This document shows, piece by piece, positions 20,776 through 32,423 of a stretch of DNA of 64,000 nucleotides (position 1 is the stretch's first letter; the number at the start of each line of letters is the position of its first letter). The translations under genes were made by a program, and so were the position numbers. Source of the DNA: Phlegmacium glaucopus (taxonomy: Eukaryota; Basidiomycota; Agaricomycetes; Agaricales; Cortinariaceae); the NCBI GenBank assembly GCA_015039465.1, contig MU130381.1, positions 50,080 through 114,079 of the forward strand, written 5' to 3'. The notes under the pieces are model-generated. The model saw only the letters and a list, made by a program, of their open reading frames with translations, did not search any database and was not told the DNA's origin.

Positions 20776-21559
20776 CAGGGGTCCAGGGGGCGGAAAAAAA
20801 AACAAGCCCTGAATCCGTGCTGTAGGCCGGCAAAGCAGAGCGGCGCCGTGCCGAAGGCACGGGTTCATGGCTTGTAATAAGTATTCTATATAATAACTGT
20901 AAGACTCGTATTGCTGTGCAAAGCAACAGCCCACATCTCTAGTTCAACATCTGTATGCCTTGTAAATTAAAAACTATGATATGTTTTTCTTGGAAATACT
21001 ATTTTTGGTCTGACATATCCACTTTTGTGGTGTAGGGATTGGGACCATCTCAATTAAATTTTTTTACCATTCCTTGGGCCCCCCTTGGTTTTGAGTTATT
21101 TTTGCAAAAAAATAAATTGGGCAATACTGAAGCCAATTGAAAGAATTTCTTGAAACAAAAAGCTGGGATGTTTAGCATGTATTCTCTAGCCTCTGAATTC
21201 GGAAATGATCAAAAGTATGATGTGGTGGGTGCTCGTCCGTTTTTGATTACATAAGGTTTGCATAAGGTAGCCAGTTCCTGATGCGCCTCTATGTTAGTGC
21301 TTAAGCTTACCTCCCAACACTGTAAACTGCGAATTCAAGATGCTGCTTTATCAGTGGTAGCAGAACAATATTAATTTTTCAAAGGCCGCATCAATTACAA
21401 GCCCAGACAGTTCATGCTAGTGATTTTTTTGAAGAATACATTTCTTGCCTCATTATTATGTAATTCTGGTACAAACACGCTGTCCTCTCATCACCTTTCC
21501 TTTGCTCTAACCTTGGTCCATTTCTTCCTCACTCACTCAATATTTCTTGAATACTGTCC
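20776..21559. other. Non-coding region before the Fun30-type gene
   Basis: It contains a short hairpin (CCGTGCCGAAGGCACGG near 20,847) and otherwise no supported feature. The last few hundred bases are presumably the promoter of the SNF2 gene. Confidence 0.4.
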
Positions 21560-24500
21560 ATGATATCTACTACAGAGTCCTCAGCGGAAAATAAAGTTAG
21601 CATACTGAGCTCAGGTCCAGATCGCTTTGTTTCTAATGTTATTTTGATCCTTTCATTAGAGAAATGTGTTAGACCAGCTCAGATTCAGTAAAAAACAGCA
21701 AGAGAATCATACACAATTTGCTGAGACATCCGCGTTATCTATAACGGAAGCTTCTGGGCAGCCTTCATATCCACCACCACCCTCACAGTCGAGGGATGCG
21801 AGCCTACCTTCTCGGTTTTTTCCCTCCACACCTTCCACTCTAGGCAATGTACTTGTACCAAACTCAAGTCCCCTCTCACCTCAAGAGACTTTTGGGATGC
21901 CACAACATCCTTACAGTCATCAGTATGGCCACGACGTGGCATCCACATCCAGTTCAAATTTCGCCAATGGACGGGCGCAACAGAGGATTAACTTGACTTT
22001 AGATCCGTTAACTGCGCCGAGCGGGTTTATTTCTCATAGGGGACCATCTCACGCGTCATTACGTCGACAATGGAATGGAGATGATCAGTATGTTCAAGAG
22101 GAAGGCCCTCCCCGGAAAAAAGTCAACCGCAGGACATCGGAAGACGCGTTCATTACCCCAGAGTCGCCTCCGTCCCCAGATGTTCAACGTGCTGGCCAGC
22201 GACGCCGGATTCCAACCATCGGAATTGATGCCACGTCATTGTCCTCAGATGATTCTTTGCAAGAACCTAGTCGAATACTGGCCGGTCCTTCGAAACCTCG
22301 TCTGACCAAGCACAGGCCGAGTCCCTCCCCGGACTCGCACGCAATATTGGAGGCCCCACAGGACCAAAGATTCATACGTTTTAAGATGACAATGCCCACG
22401 GAGTCTGTTGCGCGTGTCCAGGCAGCCTGGAATCAAGCTGGTGGTGATGTGAAGAAGGCAACCGAATTGTTGTCTGACCATAGCTGGTCGCCAGATCCTG
22501 TTGTGCCTACCAAAGTTGAGAAAGAGACATTAGGTAGGGTAAAAGAAATTGATGAGGCCTTCAAAGCGCAAAGAGCAGCTCTGAAGGAAAAAGGGAAGAA
22601 ATCTATGATTTATGCCAATCGACCTGTTTTGGAGGCCAAAATACCATCAACGCCGTTAACTCAAACATCTGTCATTGACCTTACTGCCCCATCCCCGGCA
22701 TCCCCATTCACGCCCGCTATCAGAACACCTCAACGCAAGCGAGCGAAGAAGTTAGTAATCGATTCCGATTCCGAACCTGACTTCGATGACGATAGTGATG
22801 ACGACCGGGATAGAAAGCGAGGACGATTAGAAAATACATATGAGAACAGAGCCATGGAATACCTCAACTCATCTGCCTCTGAAGCCTTGCAAGAATTGAC
22901 AGGTGAGTTTTCTGCTTTCAATTAGATTAGAAATCTGATTTTCTCCTCTGATGAGGCTGCACCCGAGAACAAGCCGAAACCATTATATCTCTTCGACCCT
23001 TCCAATCAACTGAGGACATAAAGAGTAAGCTTGGGCAAGGGAAGAAAAAAGCAGGCCCAAGTGGCATTAGTCCCCGCATGTTCGAAGACTGCACGGCAAT
23101 CTTAAAAGGTTATGGGTCGGTTGACAACGTCCTTGAGGATTGTGAACAAATTGGTGCTTCACTGCGCGCTACTATCTCTTCATGGAACCTCAATGGCGAG
23201 AACGCCAAATCCTCGGATAGTGTTGAAGATGGTGCTCTCAGTCTTCTCTCGTTGGGATCTCTGAAGCATCACAAGGCGCAAAAATATCTCACAAACCAGC
23301 CAACATTGCTGTCTGATAATGTGTCGTTGAAAGAATATCAACTTCTTGGTGTAAATTGGCTCAATTTACTATATCGCCGTAATTTAAGCTGTATTTTGGC
23401 AGATGAGATGGGTACGTATTGTCAGAACTCGCAGCCTGACGGTGTTGAACTCATTTGTCACTAGGCCTTGGGAAAACTATCCAAGTTATAAGCTTTCTTG
23501 CATATCTCAAGGAACAAGGAAACAAAGGGCCTCACCTTATTGTGGTGCCGTGTGTTGATCTTTTTTCTTTCGCTGAGTAATTTTATTCAACCTTCCCATT
23601 AGATCTTCAACGCTTGAGAATTGGTGTCGCGAGTTCGCTCGTTTTGCACCCTCGATAGCTATACAAACCTACTACGCCGATAAGAATGAGCGCCCCCACC
23701 TTCGTGCAACTTTGTCGGATACGCAGAGGTGCCGGAGTAAGACGTCAGAAGGCTGGGAAGTCCTGATCACTACCTACAATTTGGCACAAGGTGATGACCG
23801 TGATCGGAAATTCTTTCGAAAGATAGAGTGGGATGTAAGTCAACCCTTGTATCTGTAAACCTCAACTAATGCTTGTCCTAGTGTTGTGTTTACGACGAAG
23901 GCCACGTCTTGAAGAATTTCCAGTCTCAACGCTATCAATCGTTACTGAAGTTCGGTTCAAACTGGAGGCTTCTACTTACTGGTACCCCGCTCCAGAACAA
24001 CTTGCAAGAGCTTGTGGTTGGTCTCTTTTTTATCGTTGCTTGAGGCGTTGATCAACACAATATCTATAGTCTCTCCTAAATTTTATTTTACCTAACCAAT
24101 TTGCTGACGCGATGCCCTCACTACGCGCCATATTTAAAGTCAAGGGGGACACAAAGGTAACATTGCTTTCGCAAGAGCGTATCTCCCGTGCCAAAAAGAT
24201 GATGACGCCTTTCGTGCTTCGGCGACGAAAAGATCAGGTGGAGTGGCATCCTCATGGCCTGTGATGGTTACTAATGTTTTGTCGAGAAGGTTTTGAAAGA
24301 TCTCCCCAATAAAACTGAGCGTATTGAGTGGTGCGACATGACTGATCTTCAAAGGTCTATTTATCGCGATACTCTCCGACGCTCGCGCGACACGATTATT
24401 GAAGTTGGACCTGGGGTTGGAACTGAAGTTCCTAGTGGGAAGCAAGCCAAGAAATTGCGACCGAATGCTCGTCCCAAAGATAAACTATATTCCGAGAACA

Positions 24501-25536
24501 GCACGAACGTGTTAATGGACCTTCGAAAGGCTGCCTCACATCCCATGTTATTTCGCACTCGATTTTCGGATGAGACCTTGGTAGGAATCACCAGGCAGCT
24601 TTTGAAAGAACCTGACTTCAAGAAACGAGGCGCAATTTTTGACCATGTGAAAGAAGATATGTCTGTCATGACTGATGCCGAACTTCAAGTTTTTTGTGCG
24701 ACCTACAAGGTTTGTCTCGCGAGCACCATATTTTCATTTGCGAACCAATGAGCAATTGCTAGTCTACTCGGAAATACCTCCAAGATCAAGAATGTTACAT
24801 CGATGCCGGGAAAGTGCAAGTCCTATTGAACCTCCTTGTAAGATACGAAAGTGAAGGGAGAAAGGTTCTCATCTTCTCACAGGTCAGCCCTGATGCATTC
24901 CTCTTACACGACGTAACCTAACCAACGTTTATATAATCAGTTTACGCAAATCCTGGACATCCTTCAAGCCATCTTCAAACACAAGGATACGAGGTATCTT
25001 ATCCTCACTGGTAGCACGCCAGTTGATATCCGTCAGACTCTTGTCGATGAGTTCACTGAAGACGAATCAATTCCTATATTTTTGTTATCCACAAAGGCTG
25101 GCGGTAAGGATGAACGTCGTTGTCAGCTGATGTCACTTCTGACCTTTCGATAGGAATGGGGATCAATTTGACGGCAGCATCTGTTGTGATTATGTCTGTC
25201 CTTCAAGTCTTTGTCTTACTTTTCTGCTCACAATTCATCTGAAGGTTTGATCAGGATTTTAATCCTCACAATGACCGCCAAGCGCAAGATCGAGCTTACC
25301 GGATAGGTCAGAAGCGAGATGTAGAAGTGGTGAAGCTTATCTCCAAAGGTACTATTGAGGAGGACATGCTTCGACTTGGGGAGACCAAACTTGCCTTAGA
25401 CGAAGCTGTGGCAGGAGATGGTGAAGAAAAGGAGGAGAACGCTCCGGAACGCGCTATGAAGACCTCACTAATGAACGTGCTAAGGCAGCAATTCGAAAAG
25501 GAACAAGACGCCATGGGAAGCCATACCAAGAGCTAA
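21560..25536 (+). CDS. SNF2-family chromatin remodeler, Fun30/SMARCAD1 type
   Basis: About twelve exons. The start is the ATG at 21560 ([12 protein letters not shown]), then an intron 21596-21659. The N-terminal part is disordered with a CUE-like segment ([20 protein letters not shown]). The ATPase has motif I DEMGLGKT split by the intron at 23412-23464, motif II DEGH (the variant usual in Fun30/SMARCAD1), [10 protein letters not shown], and C-terminal lobe motifs ending [12 protein letters not shown]. Introns are 46-64 bases and phases agree throughout. Orthologs act in nucleosome exchange, heterochromatin maintenance and DNA-end resection in the nucleus. The call is firm for the subfamily; the exact ortholog name is left open. 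Confidence 0.93.
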
Positions 25537-25633
25537 GAATATAGTAGATTTATTCATGACCTAGATACCTTTTTTCCAATGTATCGTTAGAGCTTAATTT
25601 TTGGAAAGACTGACTCAAATCAAAAGGTCCTAT

Positions 25634-26398
25634 CTAAGCAAAGATAGAAAGGGCTCGGATGAGTCTGTCGACGCTTGATCTAAAATACTCGTTGTCTATG
25701 CCCTGTTGCCGCGAGTCCATCTTAACCAAAGGATTCCGCACAACGTACTCCATAAAGGGACCAATATATATCTGACGCAACACGAAACGCAAAGAATCGG
25801 TTTTTGGGTCGCTGAGAATTACGAATTTGTAACCTGATAAGGTTTCAAATAAGTGAAGCTTGTATGCAGAGGTGCGGTAATTGACAAATTGCTCGTCTCT
25901 GGGGTGCAATTCTGAGTAATGTCATCCTGGTGCTGAATAGAGAAATCACCATACCGGCCAGATAGCTTTTTGATCATGTTCCGTAACGAGATAACAACGC
26001 CGTAGACGAGCTTTGCTTCTTCATCGAAAGGTAAACCCGTACTTGAAGCTGCCGAAATCGATGGGGATTGTAGCAGAGGTGTAAGGGGCAATTGATTTGA
26101 GTTTTCGTTCATGGCGACAACCATGCCGGTCGTGGATGAGAGCGTGTTTCGAGGGCTATTGAAACCCAAAGTCAATCCTGCATTGACCTCTGCGCTATTT
26201 GAAGGAACCGGGGAGACTGCCTGGGAAACGCCAGGTAATATTCCTCCTTCAGCTGCAGGTTTGGGACGTTTTGTACGATGCCAGTCCTGATAGTATACAC
26301 ATATGCAATGCCTGCATCATAGACAAGGTAAGAAACGCCAATAAAGTACCTGAGGAGAAGATTTACCTGTCGTAGATATAGAGACTGTGAATTGTCAT
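25634..26398 (-). CDS. BET5: TRAPP complex subunit Bet5 (TRAPPC1)
   Basis: Three exons. The N-terminus is MTIHSLYIYDR, an intron, then HCICVYYQDWHRTKRPK, the classic Bet5 start of a longin-like fold. A poorly conserved insertion of about 75 residues rich in Ser/Pro/Asn follows. The core then resumes (FDEEAKLVYGVVISLRNMI; YKLHLFETLSGYKFVILSDP; LRQIYIGPFMEYVVRNPL). Bet5 is a core subunit of TRAPP, the Rab (Ypt1) exchange factor and tether of ER-to-Golgi and Golgi traffic. Insertions at this site are common in fungal Bet5. It shares its strand with the Rmt2 gene upstream. Confidence 0.93.
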
Positions 26399-26647
26399 CG
26401 CACTAATTTGTACCCAAGACCTGTATAGCAGCTACAGCTTCAACTTGCGGTTGGAGGTTCCGAGCAACTATGTGCAGTTGCAGTGGTTCGAAAGCAATGG
26501 CCCGGGATGACAGTTTTTATTACTAAAATATTGCATAATGGGTGTCCTAGATTGGAAAATACCTGGCAAGTATGCATCAGATCTAGAGATAGGTCCCATC
26601 GTATTCTAATAGTCTGTCAAATCCCTTGGTAACTATGAGCCGCTTCT

Positions 26648-27991
26648 TAGCTACCGGCAGGATTCATCCGTCCAATTGGTAACCGATATGTAGGCAACGA
26701 AAAATATTCACGACTTTGGCCCCATCTGTCTTCCTGGATGTCAAGACTAACATCTACATCACTCCAATCAACATGGAGCCCAACACTAGAAAGGTGAATC
26801 TCGGATATATGTGTGTATATATCATAGAAAGATGGATCTGTAAATCAAGTCAATACACTGTGAAATTTAAGCAGAATAACCGGCATAAACTCACTGGTCG
26901 CTCCAAGGCCGTTGAAAAAGCTAAAACGAGAATCGGCGTCGGCCATTAGATCAGGTAGATGTTCGAAGAATTGCCGCAAATCCCTGTAGTCCTCTGAGAA
27001 CGTGTCCGTATAAATGATATCGAATCCACCCCAGCCCAGCAAGTCATCGCTGTCAAGAAAATCTTGCCATTTCCCTTCCAGAACCTTGACCCCGGTTTTA
27101 TCGTACCATCCGGTCTCTCGCATATGTCGCAAAACATCAGGGTGTGCTTCAACTATGACATGCTGAATCGGACGAGAGAGCAGAGATTGAAAGAGACCGT
27201 CGATCTTTTGATGATGAACATCATGATTAAATACCTCCTTTTTTTGTTGAAGAATGAACTCACGATGCCCAATCCGAAGCCAATATTTAATACTTTCAGC
27301 CCCTCGGCTTTTGGGTGATCCAGACACAGCTTTTGCACTGTTTCGCGCATGATGTCTTCCTCCCAGCCCATCATAACACCAATTTCCTCCCCGTCGACGT
27401 CAAGGACACATATGTTTTGACCATGTTCCACTTTATACCTCAGCTTTGAATTGAGAAATGCATCCGACGAGCCATAGGCAGTGTCATCCGTTGCACGAAG
27501 GAGCAGGATGGAAGAATCGGTCAATGGACGAGTCCCGAGTAAGCCAAGGAGAAGTTCTGCGATATCTCAGCAAATTGTGGAAGGGTCGACATTGCAGATC
27601 GGGGATGCACCTGAACGGATGCCTGCATCTCGAATCAACGTATAAATCTCTGCGTTGTTGAAGGACAGAGCGATATCTCCAGCTGTATTGTTCAGATAAT
27701 TAACTATTCACGATATCATTCATTAGAATCCACGCAACAGGCAAAGGGTGGCGACAACCGACCAGCGTTCCAAACGGCGCCTTTCTCGATCAACAACTTC
27801 ACAAGCTCAGTGTTCTGCACGAACGCCGCAGCATGCAACGGCGAGATGCCTTCGATTTCATTTTGATACCACACTGGAGACCCGGAATCTAACAACCCTA
27901 AAATAATCTCCCTAGAGTCATTTTCAAGAATCCTGGCAATTAGTTCTTCTCCAAGTGTAGTCGCTACGGTGTCAATATCCGAGTCTTCCAT
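26648..27991 (-). CDS. RMT2: Protein arginine N-methyltransferase 2 (Rmt2)
   Basis: The start is MEDSDIDTVATTLGEELIAR at 27991. The N-terminal part has ankyrin-type repeats (GISPLHAAAFVQNTELVKLL). After an intron, LTDSSILLLRATDDTAYG leads into the methyltransferase: GVMMGWEEDIM, then LNIGFGLGI as the SAM-binding motif (followed by an intron), HVIVEAHPDVL, and GFDIIYTDTFSE. A last exon ends with YRLPIGRMNPAGS. Yeast Rmt2 methylates the delta nitrogen of an arginine in ribosomal protein Rpl12. At least four introns are needed. An internal Met at 27524 is not the start, because the exon upstream of it is in frame. Confidence 0.92.
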
Positions 27992-28118
27992 CGCTCGGGT
28001 ACGTTGTTCGGAATCGGCAAGAAACGAATTTAATTAAGTGTTGGCGCAGTGGCAGGGAATTTCCTTGTAAGGCAAGTCATAGACCAAAAGTATTTCACGA
28101 AAGTCATTCTACTCTGCA

Positions 28119-28997
28119 TTAAATAGAAATTCTTTCCAAATCTGCCAGCGTCATATATTTCATGAGATTTTCTCCTCGGAGGTCAGCAACCTTGGCGGAA
28201 AGGTACATCGATCAACCTCTGAAAATCTGAGTACATAACTTGAAGTTCACCCACCTCTTCATCGAGATGATGAAATAGAACCTCTCGAAATGTGTCTAAA
28301 CATGCCCGCATTTCCGTTGGTGAATAAGTGGATGGCTCCTCTGTCCACTTCTCTACTACCTTTTCTAAATTCGATAAACCTGTAATAGAGATATCATCGA
28401 AAGCGATCGGCAATCTATCAACAATCTAGACCATACCATCGTGAATGCTCCTGTGAGACTGTATGTGGGCACCATCTCCATTATCATTTTGGGAAAATTG
28501 AGGCATGGTTTTTGCTAAAATTGGGAACAAATGGCGCTCCTCGATTGTGTGATGCATAGTCAGGTCTAAAATTATTTAAATAAACAAAGCAATCAACTTC
28601 ACGTTAGAATTACAATCCATGGTAGATACATACGATGGTTCATAGTCCTAGCGCTGTCGAGGTAACGATGAAGGGACATACCACGACTATTGAATGAGCC
28701 ATCTGAGAGCTGTATGATCATTAGCGAGTCTCAAGCCTGCTTCACATTGGCACTACCTCATATAAAGTATTGACTATCAAACCTGTCTGAGAATTTTTTC
28801 AAAAAATAAATATGAGCGCACACTAACATTCTTGTTTGAACCATTCATGAAAGCTGCTCATCTTCTCACTCAACTGCCGTACATAAGTAGTAATCAACCG
28901 AGTATGACTTGAATAATTATATACTTACTTTATTCCAACTCCTTTCCTCTCGAGCAGAAGCAAAGGCAGATTGCGGGGATTGAGTCGAGCCAGACAT
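28119..28997 (-). CDS. Hemerythrin-like (HHE domain) protein
   Basis: The start is MSGSTQSPQSAFASAREERS, followed by short exons. Metal-ligand-like segments are SFHEWFKQE, MNHR, HHTIEERHLFPIL and SHRSIHDG, and later FREVLFHHLDEE. The C-terminus, after a 65-base intron starting GTGGGT, is VADLRGENLMKYMTLADLER, typical of fungal cytosolic hemerythrin-like proteins. The fold is a four-helix bundle with His/Glu ligands for a di-iron centre; a role in oxygen, NO or iron handling is possible but unproven. It is divergently transcribed from the Cog2 gene. Confidence 0.85.
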
Positions 28998-29090
28998 AAT
29001 TCAATGGTTGCAATAGAAAGCAGCATATGGATACTGATATATAGGCGTTGATGAGTAATTTGATTTGATGTGAGTACTACGCTCTGACCA
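28998..29090. promoter_or_regulatory. Bidirectional promoter, hemerythrin-like / Cog2
   Basis: Only 93 bases separate the two start codons, which face away from each other, so core promoters and 5' untranslated leaders must lie within or overlap here. Confidence 0.6.
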
Positions 29091-32000
29091 ATGTCTTTGT
29101 CACCACAGAACAACGACCGTGATCCGTACCAACTAGAACGCCTGGCAGATGAACTGGCAATTCGAGAAGCCACATCCCCATTGCAACAATCTCATCTACC
29201 AGTAAACCGCCATCTTCCAGAACACCACCCGCTTTCTCATGATGACAAGTACTTAAGTGCCCAAGTTTTCAATGTCGAGGAGTTTCTGCTAGCCAGGTCA
29301 CATATTTCTCTTCCGGACCTGCGAGTAGAACTTCGGCAATATCTTGCAGACCTTAAGGAAGAACTCGTCAAGCTTATTAATGATGATTACGAGGCCTTCA
29401 TTAGTCTGAGTACTGACCTACGTGACGAAGGGGTACGGTTGGATCGATTGAAATATCCTCTTGCCAACCTCAGAGTCAAAGTTCTTGTGAGGTCTTATTG
29501 ACATCGCCGCAGTCTATACTACTAATCTCTGCAACTCTATCTCATGTTCACAGGAATCCAAGAGAGAATTGCAGGATATTCAGAATGCCATTCATGACAA
29601 ACTTTCAAAACGTGCTATCCTCCGCGAAGAAAAAGTCGGTCCTTGTCTATCTAAAGATGACTCAATTATTTAAATCTTCGTGCAAGGCCTTACTACATCT
29701 CCTCCTCAAAATATCAGAATCATTAACAAGACTAGAAACAATGTTGTTGATTGCTGCTCCAGATGAGGAAGTTAAAGGTTCCATGGATATTACCGCGTCT
29801 AATTTTTTAAATTACACGACTCAAGCCGAAGATAATCCGGACGAAAAGTAGGCTTTCCACATTTGCTTTCTCTGCGAGTAAGAATTTTATCCCCGAATTC
29901 TCAGACTTCGAGGCAATCGAGCGAAACATCTCGGGCGTGTTGCTGCTGAATACACTCAACTGCTTTACCACGCTCGCAAGGCTCGTTCCGAAAACTGTTT
30001 ATTTGTCGAACAAATCCAATGGGTCAGCGACGTTCTTTTGACTTCGCATTTATCGCTCATACTCTATAGCGTATCGACAGAGTCCGCTCCACCTTATCAT
30101 CTGACCTCGACCAACTGTTTACCCAAACTGTTCTATTGTTAGCTGATTCCAAAGGAGAGAACCGCGGATCAGAACTGGAGAAGAGCAAATGGATAGCAGA
30201 TTTAACCGAGTGTCTTCGCACATATGACATACTTGGGTTGTGGAGAGATGCAGAAGATGTTATTCGTCAAGAAGTTGTTCGTAATTTTGTTAAAAAAGTG
30301 AGCTACATCTTTCAGTTTTAATGATCGTCAGCTAAACTCTCTAGACGATATACCCAGGCGCCCTTACGGTTCCACATTCACCCATTGTTCCTCATACTCC
30401 GTTTCACAATGCTGGCCCCGGACCTTTGACTTCAAACCATTTGGTGCATCAAATACCATACACACCGTTCACGGCGTTTATCCCGAAACAATTTGTACAT
30501 GTAGTACCGAATTCAGTTGATGATCTACCCAAGGCATACTTGTTGGACGACACGGACGATTCTCTTGCAAGATTGTACAATCAAATTCTTCGTTTTGTAG
30601 AACGCGACCTTAGTCGAACCATGGATTTAGCCGAGAAGGTTATGCTCAAACCATCGTCATCTACTTCGCGTGTAAAAGGCCTTGGAGAACCTTCCCCTTC
30701 CACATCTGATGGCGAAAGGGACGATGACAAGAAAGGATTTCAAATGTTGACAAATGTGGTTTGGAGCGAAATTAGCAGGGCGATTGTGGACGAGATTGGT
30801 AGTGTCGTCTTCGCGGCTGGGAGACCAAATGATTTTCGGAAGGTGCGCTCTGTACCGCTTTGAAGATGTTGGTGCTAATTAAAATGTCAGCATTATGAAA
30901 CGACGCAAGCTTTCATTCGATCGCTTGAATTACTAGCGCCATCTTTGCAAACGGTAGAAGCGATGCGTCGAGATCCAACATATACAGCCTTTCAACGTCG
31001 GTGGCAATTGCCCGTGTATTTTCAACTAAGATGGAAAGAAATTGTTGGTTCCTTGGAAGATGCTTTATCATCAGTAGAACGCTTAGAGCCGAATCTGAAA
31101 AGTACGTCATCTCTCACCCTCCATCAAGTGCTTAATTGACAACTTGAAAAGAGAGTGACTCATTCGCTACGCCACAAGCTGGCGCTGTCTGGATTGCTGT
31201 TTCTGCTTGCTGGAGCTCAGAAATATATATTCCAGAACTATGTCATAGGTTTTGGAGGCTATCACTACAAGTTTGTACAAATTTTCATCTCTATTCATGG
31301 TCCTTATTGCTCTTTAGATTTTGAACCGCTATAAAGTCTGGTTGGATGAATATCTGGCAACCATAGATACTCTACCCAAATTATCTGTTTCTTTGTCTCA
31401 AGAAAAGGTAAGTTCTTGTTTCCAAGTAGTTGTGGCAAAAAAATTACCTGCGAGGACAGTCTTCAATGTCTTCTAATGTTCCCCGTGCCTCCACACCAGT
31501 ACCGGACTTGCCTTCAGTTGAAAGCGTTGCTGCAGACGATGCCCTGCTCAAGCAGTATTCAGCTATTATCATCGACATCAAGGTTTTAGAAACCAATATG
31601 CTTACCTTATGGCACCAAGTAATTACCATGATGATGCCTGAAACCAGCCACACTGAGGATCTGCAAGCAGAAAGTGACTTTACCCTATCTTCCTCTGATT
31701 TAGCTGCTAAATAACAAACTCTGTTCTGTCAGGTGCTATCCGTGAAACTCTTGCTGGACTGACTTCCGCCATCCCACCACTCTCACACAAGATTGTTGCG
31801 ATACTGACGAGGCGTTGTTGCGATGCATTGCTGCCGGTTCGAAGTATTCCTTCCCAGTTCAGGGCAATGTCCAACAAAAGAGATCCTACGGAACCCAGTT
31901 ATTTTGTGTCTTCTGTTTTGCGGCCCGTCAAAAACTTTTTCGCGATCGGTGTTGCGGAAGGCCCTGGTTATCTTTTGAAGGAACATTCTATGAAGACTTA

Positions 32001-32345
32001 CGCCACTGAAGTTTTTGACAACGTCACCCAACGGCAAGTTCTCGCTGCTAGAATGATTCCACTCACAGTTAATTGGGCATGTTTAGATACATAAGCTACC
32101 TCACAGCCATGAAAAAGACAGAAGAAGCACTTATACGACTTAAGAAAGGCAAAAAATCGGCGTTTTCTCTATTCGGTAGCACAAACTCGAGCGAAGAGGG
32201 TAGAGATGAAGAACGGATTCGGGCTCAGATGGGTTTAGACGCTGAATCATTTGGGAAGGACGCAAAATCACTTCATGTCAATGTGGACACGAACCAAAAT
32301 TTCCGCATCCTGAAAGAAATGGTTTTTGCATCAGACGGAGATTAG
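29091..32345 (+). CDS. COG2: Conserved oligomeric Golgi complex subunit 2 (Cog2)
   Basis: About ten short introns. The start is MSLSPQNNDRDPYQLERLAD. The family signature follows: VFNVEEFLLARSHISLPDLR, then LADLKEELVKLINDDYEAFI and LSTDLRDEG, the conserved COG2 N-terminal coiled-coil domain. Later exons contain WIADLTECLRTYDILGLWRD, DLPKAYLLDDTDDSLARLYN, a central helical segment and a C-terminal tail ending NFRILKEMVFASDGD. COG is a tether for retrograde vesicles at the Golgi; Cog2 belongs to its lobe A. An open low-complexity insert (GLGEPSPSTSDGERDDDKKG) is probably disordered. Confidence 0.92.
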
Positions 32346-32423
32346 TTTGTAATGTAGTATTGTACATTTGTCCTCAATATTATTACTGAATTTAAAAAAC
32401 CGCATTTCAGTGTCAGTGAATGG

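Noticed and set aside
27153..27524. Met at 27524 as start of the Rmt2 gene
   Set aside because: The upstream exon (ELLLGLLGTRPL) joins it in frame, and ankyrin-type exons further upstream match the family's N-terminus.
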